A DNA stretch of 64,000 nt from Halorubrum aethiopicum (GTDB lineage Archaea > Halobacteriota > Halobacteria > Halobacteriales > Haloferacaceae), in assembly GCF_001542905.1 (NCBI RefSeq), contig NZ_LOAJ01000001.1:2790001-2854000 (forward strand). Direction: 5' to 3'. Positions 7,944 to 15,241 of this stretch are shown piece by piece (positions within the stretch are counted from its first letter, which is position 1; each line of letters begins with the position of its first letter). The position numbers and the translations under genes are program-made. A model generated the notes under the pieces. That model ran no database searches. It worked only from the letters and a program-made list of their open reading frames with translations, and was not told where the DNA came from.

Positions 7944-8522
7944 TCAGTCCTCCTCGACGACCTCGGGGTCCTCGATGGCGGACTGGAGCGAGTCGAGCCC
8001 GTTGACCCACTCGGAGACGAGCCCGTACTCCAGTTCCTCGACGAGCTCCATGTCGAGCCGCTCGCCGTCGATGACCCGAGTGCCGGCCTGGACCACGTAT
8101 CCCAAGGCGGCGTCGAGGTCCTCGTCGGCCTCGGCGTCGGCCGCGGCGTGGACGAACTCGTCGACGTCGCCCTCGACGACGCCGCCGACGACGAACTCCT
8201 CGGCGGCGTAGAAGACGGGGACGAGCGAGGTCTGGACGCCGTCGATGAGCATGGTCTTGTCCTCGTCGTCGAAGGAGACCTCCGCGAGGACGATGTCGCT
8301 CACGTCCCGGATCTCCTCGACCGCGCGGTCCTCGTCGATGCGGTCCTCCTCCAGCGCCGCGAGGATCTTCGCGATCGCGATCGCGGCGTCGTCCTGGAGG
8401 TTCAAGAGCAGCCGCGCGGAGTCCTCGTTTTCGGGGTCGAGCTCCTCGTCGGCGAGCCTGTCGAGCCAGTTCTGCCAGCGCTCCTCGGAGTAGAACGTCT
8501 CCACCGCCTCGTCCTCGGTCAT
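7944..8522 (-). CDS. Acidic conserved protein, DUF2150-like
   Basis: I chose the start MTEDEAVETFYSEERWQNWL, nine codons inside the longest ORF, giving 192 residues. The sequence is very acidic and largely helical. It has YSEERWQNWLDRL near the N-terminus and DDAAIAIAKILAALEEDRI and YAAEEFVVGGVVEGDVDEF in the middle, which I associate with haloarchaeal DUF2150. No enzyme motif or membrane helix is seen, so it should be cytoplasmic. It is transcribed from the same strand as the following TatD-like gene, with 84 bases between them. Function unknown. Confidence 0.65.
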   Translation of the reverse strand: MTEDEAVETFYSEERWQNWLDRLADEELDPENEDSARLLLNLQDDAAIAIAKILAALEEDRIDEDRAVEEIRDVSDIVLAEVSFDDEDKTMLIDGVQTSLVPVFYAAEEFVVGGVVEGDVDEFVHAAADAEADEDLDAALGYVVQAGTRVIDGERLDMELVEELEYGLVSEWVNGLDSLQSAIEDPEVVEED

Positions 8523-8606
8523 ACCCCATACCTCACCCGGACGACTCAAAGGCCTTTCTTATCTGTGCCCCCGAGAGACGCCGTCACACCCGGCTGAGAA
8601 TCCGTC

Positions 8607-9458
8607 TCATTCCTCCAGCGTCGCCTCGGTGTCGATCCCGTACACCGCGGCGGGCGTCTCGACGTGCGCGCGCCGCACGGCCTCCTCGTACCCGGACTCG
8701 AGCAGCCAGCGGACCCGGCGCGGGACGGTCTTCGGGCCGAGCACCATCCCCGGCCTGTCGGGGTCGTCGACGAAGTCCGTCTCCATCAGGAACGGCTCGC
8801 CCGACTCCGCGGCGCGTTTCAGCCGGTCCTTCTCGCTCATCACGCTCGGGGTCGGGCCCGCGAGCCGCCCGGCCGCGTAGTGTTTCACCACCCTGTTCGG
8901 GTCGAGCCCGACCGACTCGGCGGCGTTCGCGAGGTCCGTGAGGTCCTCGCTCGCCTCCGTGTGAAGCTGGACGGCGCAACCGATCCCGGCGGCCCGCTCG
9001 AACGCGTGGCGGGTCACCGCGTTCGAGGCCTCCCACACCGCGTCGCTCACGTCGTAGTGGGGCCGCCCCGACTTGAGCGCCAGCGCGCGGCCGGCCTCGA
9101 CGAACTCGCTCGCGACGTCGATCCCCCCGGACATCAGGTCGCGCGCCTCCTCGGGCGCGAACCCGCGGTCGTCGACCAGCCGGCTCACGAGCCCCGGATG
9201 GACGCCGAGGACGGGCCACGCGCGGCCGGGCAGTGCCTCCGTCGCGTCGTCGACGACGTCGACCGTCTCCTCGAAGACCGCCCGGAAGTCGTCCGGCTCC
9301 TCGACGTCGACGCCGAGGAGCCACGAGGGTTTGTTTACGACGAGGAGGTGGGTGCCGCCGAGACGGACGAAGTCGTCGACTGCGTCGATGCCGCGGCCGT
9401 GCCGGGGGTCGAGGTGGAGGTGGTTGTCGAGCACCGGCGTGTCGAGGTCGTCGGTCAC
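8607..9458 (-). CDS. TatD-related metal-dependent hydrolase
   Basis: A 283-residue amidohydrolase-fold protein. The first metal-binding motif is DNHLHLDPRHG. Later ligands are visible in VLGVHPGLVSRL, AVQLHTEASEDL, VVKHYAAG and FLMETDFVDDP, the usual series along a TIM barrel in the archaeal branch of TatD-like proteins. Bacterial TatD has DNase activity; archaeal relatives are mostly untested, so the substrate is open. The gene is transcribed away from the membrane-protein gene at 9589, with 130 bases between their starts. Confidence 0.8.
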   Translation of the reverse strand: MTDDLDTPVLDNHLHLDPRHGRGIDAVDDFVRLGGTHLLVVNKPSWLLGVDVEEPDDFRAVFEETVDVVDDATEALPGRAWPVLGVHPGLVSRLVDDRGFAPEEARDLMSGGIDVASEFVEAGRALALKSGRPHYDVSDAVWEASNAVTRHAFERAAGIGCAVQLHTEASEDLTDLANAAESVGLDPNRVVKHYAAGRLAGPTPSVMSEKDRLKRAAESGEPFLMETDFVDDPDRPGMVLGPKTVPRRVRWLLESGYEEAVRRAHVETPAAVYGIDTEATLEE

Positions 9459-9588
9459 GTCTCGGATCGCGTCCCCGGATCGGATAGGCGTTCCGTGCGG
9501 GCACCGTCACGGACCCGGCCGACCGCGACCGCGACCGACGGCGCTCCCGGCGGAAACCCTCTTGTCGCGCCCCGCCGATAGCGGTCCC

Positions 9589-10065
9589 ATGTCCCGTCGC
9601 GTCACCGTCCTCGTCCTCCTCGCGCTCGGCGGCCTGCTGATGGCGAACCCGCTGTACCTCCCCGTGCCGGTCGCGGAGCCGACGACCGCGTACGCCCACG
9701 CGGTCCAGCCGGTCGGGCCCGAGACGCCCCCCTACGACGAGGCCGACGTGCGCGACCGCGACGACCTCGACGCCGACGCGCGCGACGCCTTCGATCGGGC
9801 CCGCGAGTCGCCCGACGGCGGGTTCACGGTGGAGGACCCGGACGAGCGGGCCGGGTCGCTGTCGTACCCGTCGGGCCCCACGCTCGGGAACGGACTGATC
9901 GTCGTCGCTCACGAGGGAACACGGTACGAGTTCTGGACCCGGTCGGTCGAGCGCGAGCCGGGCGCGGTCGTCCTCCAGCGACTGGTGGTTCAGCCGGTCG
10001 GCTTCCTCGCCGGGTTCCTGTCGGTCGTCGCGGCGGTCGCGGTCGGCGTCCGCGACCGGGACTGA
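9589..10065 (+). CDS. Membrane-anchored extracellular domain protein, unknown function
   Basis: A 158-residue protein with a signal-anchor helix (RRVTVLVLLALGGLLMANPL), an acidic outward-facing domain of about 95 residues and a C-terminal helix (FLAGFLSVVAAVAVGV) ending in a short charged tail. The ORF can be extended far upstream, but that part is antisense to the TatD-like gene. The ectodomain (YDEADVRDRDDLDADARDAF; then GNGLIVVAHEGTRYEFWT) resembles in layout the protein encoded at 34626-35399, so the two may be distant paralogues. Converges on the VEET-repeat gene with 36 bases between stops. Confidence 0.6.
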   Translation: MSRRVTVLVLLALGGLLMANPLYLPVPVAEPTTAYAHAVQPVGPETPPYDEADVRDRDDLDADARDAFDRARESPDGGFTVEDPDERAGSLSYPSGPTLGNGLIVVAHEGTRYEFWTRSVEREPGAVVLQRLVVQPVGFLAGFLSVVAAVAVGVRDRD

Positions 10066-10101
10066 GCGGGGACGGGAGGGACGGCGGAGCCGCCCCTCTC
10101 G

Positions 10102-10929
10102 TCACTTGTCTTCGTCGCCGTCGTCCGTTCCGCCGGCGTTCCCGTCGGCTTCGGTACCATCCTCGTTCTCGACGGCGTCCTCGTCGACGACCTCCTCGAT
10201 CCGCTTCTCGACGGTCTCCTCGACGGTGTCGCCTACCGTCTCCTCGACGGTCTCCTCCACGGTTTTCTCGACGGTCTCTTCTACGGTTTCCTCCATCGTC
10301 TCCTCGACCGTCTCCTCTACGGTTTCCTCGACGGTTCCCTCGACGGTCTCCTCGACGGTCTCACCGACCTGCTTTTCGACGGTCTCACCGACCTGCTTTT
10401 CGACGGTCTCACCGACCTGCTTTTCGACGGTCTCACCGACTTGCTCTTCGACGGTCTTTTCCACGGTCTCCTCGACCGTCTCGCCTACCGTCTCCTCGAC
10501 GGTGCGCTCGACGTCCTCCGAGACCCTCTCGACGGTTTCCTCGACGTCCTTCGTCACCTCGCCGACCTTCTCTTCTACCGTCTTCTCGACGTCCTCCGAG
10601 ACCTTGCCGACGCTCTCGTCGACCGCCTCCTCGACCTCGTCGGCGCGGGGCCGACGGTCGACGCGATCGTTCACCTCCTCGAGCCGTTCGATGACCGCGT
10701 CGACCTCGGCCCGCAGCGTCTCCTCGACGTTCTCCGTGACCTCCTCCGTCATCCACTCGGGATCGAACCGGGCCATCTTCCAGAAGACGTGGATGGCGTA
10801 GGAGACGAGCACGCCGAGCCCGAAGGCGATGCCGACCCGGTTGCCGACGACCGAGAAGAGGACGACGGCGACGAATATCATGAGGCCGTACGCCAGATCG
10901 ACGACGAAATCGACCCGGTTGGGGTTCAT
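10102..10929 (-). CDS. Membrane-anchored VEET-repeat coiled-coil protein
   Basis: The 275-residue protein has two close hydrophobic segments near residues 8-45 (VDLAYGLMIFVAVVLFSVV and GIAFGLGVLVSYAIHVFW). An acidic helical linker follows, then about 160 residues of near-perfect four-residue repeats of the type VEET, VEKT, VGET and VEKQ, and an acidic tail ending in DDGDEDK. The valine every fourth residue is unlike a plain heptad and resembles the longer-period coiled coils of surface or scaffold proteins. The repeat is also present in DNA (four 24-base units at 10353-10448), so it has grown by duplication. The cytoplasmic side is likely for the repeat. Function unknown. Confidence 0.7.
   Translation of the reverse strand: MNPNRVDFVVDLAYGLMIFVAVVLFSVVGNRVGIAFGLGVLVSYAIHVFWKMARFDPEWMTEEVTENVEETLRAEVDAVIERLEEVNDRVDRRPRADEVEEAVDESVGKVSEDVEKTVEEKVGEVTKDVEETVERVSEDVERTVEETVGETVEETVEKTVEEQVGETVEKQVGETVEKQVGETVEKQVGETVEETVEGTVEETVEETVEETMEETVEETVEKTVEETVEETVGDTVEETVEKRIEEVVDEDAVENEDGTEADGNAGGTDDGDEDK
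10353..10448 (-). repeat. 24-bp tandem repeat inside the VEET-repeat gene
   Basis: Four consecutive 24-base units start at 10353, 10377, 10401 and 10425. The first three are identical and the last has a few changes. Each encodes eight residues (VEKQVGET), so gain or loss of units would keep the frame. Confidence 0.85.
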
Positions 10930-11071
10930 CGGCGCTCCCCTCCGAGGTTCCCGATGGGTCCGGTCATTACGTTTCGCGTGTCCCTTCGTAGCCCAGCGGG
11001 TAATACCGATCGTTTCGTCGGACCGGCGCGGGACCCGGGAGGGCCCGCGGCCGAGGACCGCCGACCGGCGG

Positions 11072-12091
11072 TCAACGCGGGGACGCCGACGACTCCCGGG
11101 ACTCGAGGACTCGCTCCGTCGACTCGTCGACCTCGACCAGGTGACAGAGGGGGTTTCCGGGGTAGACGACGGGGTTCTCGAGGACGCCGATCAACAGCCC
11201 GGTGAAGGGCGCTTTCACGCCGACGGCGTCCTCCTTGAACGGGTTGGTGATCGTCGCGATCCGCTCGCCCTCCCGAACCAGCGAGCCGCTCTCGTAGTGG
11301 GTGTCGACGATGCCGCCGGAGTCGGCGCGGAGCCACGTCTTCTCTCCGGATCCCGCGACCACCGTGCGCCAGCCGGGCCAGCGGACGGACTCCGTCTCCA
11401 GCATTCCGTACTCCGCGAACGCCGACCGGACGCCGGCGAGCGCGTCGTCGATGAGGTGCCGCTGGAACCGGTGGGCCTCGCCCATCTCGACGGTGACCGT
11501 CGGGATCCCGTCCGCGGTCGCCTCCCCGCGGAGGGTTCCGCTCGGACCGTCGCTGTCGATTATCACGCTCGAGCCGAACGCCATCGCGAGGCGGTACACC
11601 CCCTCGTCGGTCATGTCGCCGCGGGCGTGGAGCATGTTCGTGCGTCCACGCGTCGAGGTGTGGAAGTCGATCCCGAAGTCGCACGGCTCGATGAAGTTCG
11701 AGTAGATCCGGTGGGCCATCCGCTTCGAGCTCGTCGACCCCGGCTTCCCCGGGAACGACCGGTTCAGGTCCCGGTCGTAGACGGGGAGGTACCGCTGTTG
11801 GGCGAGGAAGCCGGGCACGTTGAGCACGGGCAGACAGACGAGCGTGCCCCGGAGGTCAGAGAGGTCCCACTCGTGGGCGACCTCCCGGACGACCTCGATC
11901 CCGTTGAGCTCGTCGCCGTGCGAGGCCGCGGAGAGGAACGCGGTCGGGCCGTCGCGCTCGCCGTTGACGATCGTCACCGGGATGCGGACGGGGTCGCCGA
12001 GGTACGTCTCGCTGATACCGTAACGGATGTTCTGCGTCTCGCCGGGCGGGACCGCGCCGCCGTTGTACGTGAACGCCCGGTCGTTTCCCAT
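11072..12091 (-). CDS. Succinylglutamate desuccinylase / aspartoacylase family zinc hydrolase
   Basis: A 339-residue M14-type deacylase. The zinc ligands are seen as H58-x2-E61 in SHGDELNG and H144 in IDFHTSTRG. The substrate-binding DRDLNRSFPG follows the first motif, and VTVEMGEAHRF probably carries the catalytic Glu. The C-terminal third (GSLVREGERIATITNPF) looks like a small beta-barrel add-on seen in many archaeal members. Family enzymes remove N-acyl groups from acidic amino acids. It is divergently transcribed from the RimK-RimB fusion gene 120 bases away, and desuccinylase homologues neighbour rimK in many genomes, so an N-acyl- or glutamyl-peptide substrate is plausible. Confidence 0.85.
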   Translation of the reverse strand: MGNDRAFTYNGGAVPPGETQNIRYGISETYLGDPVRIPVTIVNGERDGPTAFLSAASHGDELNGIEVVREVAHEWDLSDLRGTLVCLPVLNVPGFLAQQRYLPVYDRDLNRSFPGKPGSTSSKRMAHRIYSNFIEPCDFGIDFHTSTRGRTNMLHARGDMTDEGVYRLAMAFGSSVIIDSDGPSGTLRGEATADGIPTVTVEMGEAHRFQRHLIDDALAGVRSAFAEYGMLETESVRWPGWRTVVAGSGEKTWLRADSGGIVDTHYESGSLVREGERIATITNPFKEDAVGVKAPFTGLLIGVLENPVVYPGNPLCHLVEVDESTERVLESRESSASPR

Positions 12092-12211
12092 GTCACACGC
12101 GAACCGGGGGTCGGGTATATACGTGACGCACGGGGTACGAACGTGTCAGACTGGTTTTAATCGTGTGAAACGATCGGACCAGTTTTCATCCCGGCCGTCA
12201 CACTCACCTCC
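12092..12211. promoter_or_regulatory. Divergent promoter region, desuccinylase / RimK
   Basis: This 120-base gap holds the promoters of two divergent genes. Two similar 14-base segments, GACTGGTTTTAATC (about 12150) and GACCAGTTTTCATC (about 12177), may be paired regulator sites. TATA-like candidates are GGTATATACG (12115-12124) for the minus-strand gene and GGTTTTAATC for the plus-strand gene. Assignment is tentative. Confidence 0.4.
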
Positions 12212-13564
12212 ATGACCACGGATCCGGTACGGGTGGGCGTGCTGTCGCTACACAACAGCAAGGAGACGAAGGCGATCTGTAACGCGGTCGAGGACCTCGG
12301 GCACGAGCCGGTGTGGCTCCGCGAGGAGAACGCGGCGATAAGCGTCGAGGACGGCGACGTGGCGGTCGAGCCCGCCGTCGACGTGATCGCGAACCGGCTG
12401 CTGTTGTCGAACACCGACCAGCCCGCCGAGCTCCTCGGGCTCGCGACGACCTTCGAGCGGATCCGGCCGATGCTCAACGAGCCGGACGCGGTGCTCGCGT
12501 CGATCCACAAGTTCGCGACCGCGGCGACGCTCGCCGACTGGAACATCCGCGTGCCCGACGCCCTGCTCGCGCTCTCGAACGACCGACTCAACGAGGACCG
12601 CGAGCGCTTCGGCGAGGTGGGCGTGTACAAGACCGCGATCGGCACCCACGGCGGCGGCACCTGGAAGGTCGACCTCACGGAGCGGGTGAACCCGAAGGTG
12701 GGCAACCGCCAGGCGTTCCTCCAGCAGCTCATCGACCGCGACGACGAGAAACACCGGGACCTGCGGGTGTACGTCGTCGGCGACGAGATCGTCGGGTCGA
12801 TGTACCGCTACGCGCCCGAGGGCGACTGGCGGACCAACGTCGCGCTCGGCGGCGCGGTCGAGGACGCCACCGACGACATGCCCGAGGAGGCCGCCGACAC
12901 CGCCCTGTACGCCGCGGAGGTGATGGGGCTCGACTACGCCGGCGTCGATCTCGTCGAGGGGTACGACGGCTGGTACGTCCTCGAGGTCAACCCCACCGCG
13001 GGGTTCAAGGGCCTCTTCCAGGCGACCGGCACGAGCCCCGCTCCGCACATCGCCAAGCTGGCGATCGAGACCGTCGACGGCGAGGTCGACGACGCGGACG
13101 TGGCCCGGCTCGCGGGCACGCTCGACGACTCCCGTCCCTCGTGTGCGCCGAAGCCGAAGTCGCGTCCGAGCGAACAGCCCGTCATCGGCTACATCGAGGA
13201 GGTCGTCGCCACGGGCACCTCCGGCTCGGTCCAGGCGTTCGCGAAGTCGGACACGGGCGCGACCCGGACCAGCATCGACACCTCGCTCGCAGCGGAGATC
13301 GGCGCGGGACCGATAAAGAGCATGACGCGGGTGAAGTCGGGCAGCGTGAAGGGCGGGAAGGCCCGCCCCGTCGTCGACCTCGTGATCGGGATCGGCGGCA
13401 ACCAACACACCGTCACCGCGAGCGTCGAGGACCGCGGGCACATGGAGTACCCGCTGCTTCTCGGCCGCGACATCCTCTCCGACTACCGCGTCAACGTCCG
13501 CAAGCGCGCGGACACGGACGAGACGGAGCGCGGCGAGTCGGGCGAGATCCTCGAGGAGGAGTAG
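12212..13564 (+). CDS. RimK-type glutamate ligase fused to a RimB-like retropepsin-fold protease domain
   Basis: A 450-residue two-domain protein. Residues 1 to about 300 form an ATP-grasp ligase: the nucleotide loop GTHGGGTWKVDL, the strand YVVGDEIVGSMYRY, the metal-binding DYAGVDLVEG and LEVNPTAGFKG. RimK adds glutamates to ribosomal protein S6 in bacteria; archaeal relatives make other amide or peptide bonds. Residues about 320-435 form a retropepsin-like domain known as RimB / ATP-dependent zinc protease. It has the active-site DTGA at D347 (FAKSDTGATRTSID), GGKARPVVDLVIGI and LLGRDILSDYRVNV. One polypeptide thus carries a probable ligase and a probable hydrolase. A Rieske gene follows after nine bases. 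Confidence 0.88.
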   Translation: MTTDPVRVGVLSLHNSKETKAICNAVEDLGHEPVWLREENAAISVEDGDVAVEPAVDVIANRLLLSNTDQPAELLGLATTFERIRPMLNEPDAVLASIHKFATAATLADWNIRVPDALLALSNDRLNEDRERFGEVGVYKTAIGTHGGGTWKVDLTERVNPKVGNRQAFLQQLIDRDDEKHRDLRVYVVGDEIVGSMYRYAPEGDWRTNVALGGAVEDATDDMPEEAADTALYAAEVMGLDYAGVDLVEGYDGWYVLEVNPTAGFKGLFQATGTSPAPHIAKLAIETVDGEVDDADVARLAGTLDDSRPSCAPKPKSRPSEQPVIGYIEEVVATGTSGSVQAFAKSDTGATRTSIDTSLAAEIGAGPIKSMTRVKSGSVKGGKARPVVDLVIGIGGNQHTVTASVEDRGHMEYPLLLGRDILSDYRVNVRKRADTDETERGESGEILEEE

Positions 13565-13573
13565 CGGGAGCCG

Positions 13574-13990
13574 ATGGCCGACGGAACGCGGATCGTCGAC
13601 CTCGAGGCGGTCCCCGAGAACGGGTCGTATCGCTTCACCGCGAAGGACCCGTTCGCGAACGAGACGGAGCTGATCCTCGTCCGCTGTGACGAGGATCCCG
13701 GGGTTCGCGCGTGGAGCAACACCTGCCCGCACGAGAGCCAGTCCCTCGACGTCGGCGACGGCGCGGCGATCCGGGACGACGCGATCGTCTGTCCGCGGCA
13801 CGGGTCGCACTTCGATACCTGCTCCGGCGAGTGCGACGACGGCCCGGCGGCCGGAACGACGCTCCCCGGCGTCGACCTCGCGGTCGAGGACGGCGAGATC
13901 CACCTGGCCGACGACCGGTACACGTTCCTCCACGAGGGGGGAACCGACGACGACGAGGGGCCGGGGTCGACGTCGCACCTCTCGCTTTGA
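13574..13990 (+). CDS. Rieske [2Fe-2S] protein
   Basis: A 138-residue soluble protein with the two Rieske ligand pairs, C-x-H in SNTCPHESQSL and C-x2-H in VCPRHGSHFD, about 16 residues apart. It binds a two-iron cluster through two Cys and two His, and probably acts as an electron carrier for an oxygenase or reductase. There is no signal peptide or membrane helix, so it is not the cytochrome bc-type subunit. The acidic tail GGTDDDEGPGSTSHLSL is a halophile-type extension. It starts nine bases after the RimK-RimB gene and is probably co-transcribed; the functional link is unclear. Confidence 0.85.
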   Translation: MADGTRIVDLEAVPENGSYRFTAKDPFANETELILVRCDEDPGVRAWSNTCPHESQSLDVGDGAAIRDDAIVCPRHGSHFDTCSGECDDGPAAGTTLPGVDLAVEDGEIHLADDRYTFLHEGGTDDDEGPGSTSHLSL

Positions 13991-14140
13991 ACCGGGAGGC
14001 GTTCGTTGAGCCGGGTCCCCCGAGGACGCCCCTCGTCGACGGTCCCGTCGGAGGGGTCGGCGAACCACCGATCCGTGTCGACTCGACCGGAGGGATCGTC
14101 CGGCCGCAAACTTATGGGGGAGAGCGACGAACCGTGAAAC

Positions 14141-14464
14141 ATGCTCGGACTGCCCTCCCCTTCGGTCGAGTGGATCGCGGTCGGATGCCTCGTCGCGGTC
14201 GCCGGCTGGCTGATCAGGTTCCGCGGGTGGACGTTCCTGCTCGCGGGGTACGACGGGACATCGTCCGTCCCCGACGAGGTCGTCGCGGAGACCGCGGGAA
14301 ACACCGTCCTCCGGATCGGACTGGCGGGGATCGCGATCGGCGTCGTCGTCGCGCTCGTCGACCCCCCGGCGTTCCTCCCGGCGGTGTACGCGGCCGCGGT
14401 GGTTTTCGCGGTCGCCCGACTGATCTACCGGTTCCACACGTACGCGCCGGCGAAGGCCGCCTGA
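14141..14464 (+). CDS. Three-helix membrane protein, DUF3784-like
   Basis: A 107-residue protein with about three hydrophobic segments: EWIAVGCLVAVAGWLI, IGLAGIAIGVVVALV and PAVYAAAVVFAVARLI. Between the first two lies FRGWTFLLAGYDGTSSVPDEV, a loop resembling the LiAGYN signature of DUF3784 proteins. Function unknown. It is preceded by a 150-base gap and ends two bases from the stop of the opposing glycosylase gene, one of the tightest convergent pairs in the window. Confidence 0.65.
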   Translation: MLGLPSPSVEWIAVGCLVAVAGWLIRFRGWTFLLAGYDGTSSVPDEVVAETAGNTVLRIGLAGIAIGVVVALVDPPAFLPAVYAAAVVFAVARLIYRFHTYAPAKAA

Positions 14465-14466
14465 GG

Positions 14467-15063
14467 CTACGACTCGTACTCCGCCCAGACGTACCGCGTC
14501 CCGTAGCTCCGGTAGGGTCGCCAGGCCTCGGCGATCTCGCGCATCTCCGTTCGCGACAGTTCCTCACCGTCGTTGTACACCCGCTCTATCCCCTTCCGCA
14601 CCGCGAGGTCGCCGAGCGGCAGCACGTCCTCGCGGCCGAGCGCGAAGATGAGGTACATCCGGGCGGTCCACTCGCCGACGCCGCGGATCTCCGTGAGCGC
14701 CTCGACGACCGCGTCGTCGTCGACGTCGGCGAGCCCCTCCCGGGTGAGGTCGCGCTCCCCGTCGCGGAACGCCGTCGCGGCCGATCGCAGGTACTCGACC
14801 TTCGTGCGGCTGAGCCCGGCGTCGCGGAGGGCGTCCTCGTCGGCGGCCAGCACGCGGTCGGGGGTCGGATCGCCGCCGAGGACGCCGAGGAACCGCTCGT
14901 GGATCGCCGCCGCGGAGGCGGTCGAGAGCTGCTGGTTCACGATCGAGGTACAGAGGCGAGCGAACTCGTCGTCGGCGGGCTCGACGGCGAGCCGGCCGTG
15001 GCGGTCGACGAGCGCGGCCATCGTCGGGTCCTCGCGTAGGGTCGCCGCGATTCGGTCGTCCAT
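14467..15063 (-). CDS. DNA-3-methyladenine glycosylase, AlkA-like (HhH-GPD)
   Basis: A 198-residue helix-hairpin-helix glycosylase. The hairpin EIRGVGEWTARMYLI is followed by LPLGDLAVRKG, in which the aspartate is the catalytic residue of the HhH-GPD superfamily. CTSIVNQQLSTASA near residue 38 is the conserved helix that lines the base pocket. There is no C-terminal four-cysteine iron-sulphur cluster, which separates it from EndoIII/MutY and supports an AlkA-like role: excision of alkylated purines in base-excision repair. It is shorter than E. coli AlkA because the N-terminal domain is missing, as is usual in archaea. Confidence 0.88.
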   Translation of the reverse strand: MDDRIAATLREDPTMAALVDRHGRLAVEPADDEFARLCTSIVNQQLSTASAAAIHERFLGVLGGDPTPDRVLAADEDALRDAGLSRTKVEYLRSAATAFRDGERDLTREGLADVDDDAVVEALTEIRGVGEWTARMYLIFALGREDVLPLGDLAVRKGIERVYNDGEELSRTEMREIAEAWRPYRSYGTRYVWAEYES

Positions 15064-15241
15064 CGACCCGACGTTGGGCGCGGAGACACGTGTACGTTTC
15101 CGGTCGCGGCCGGCGCCGGCGAGCCGACCGCCCGGCCACCCGCCCGTCTCCGACTACCCGTTCACCCACGAAATAAACTCTACTCTGGTTTTTCGTTTGG
15201 GAAATGGAAACGTTGAACCGGAGCGCTTGCGACCTTCCCGT

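Noticed and set aside
10353-10448. The regular 24-bp repeats could be taken for a CRISPR array
   Set aside because: Units are contiguous with no spacers and encode an in-frame peptide repeat.
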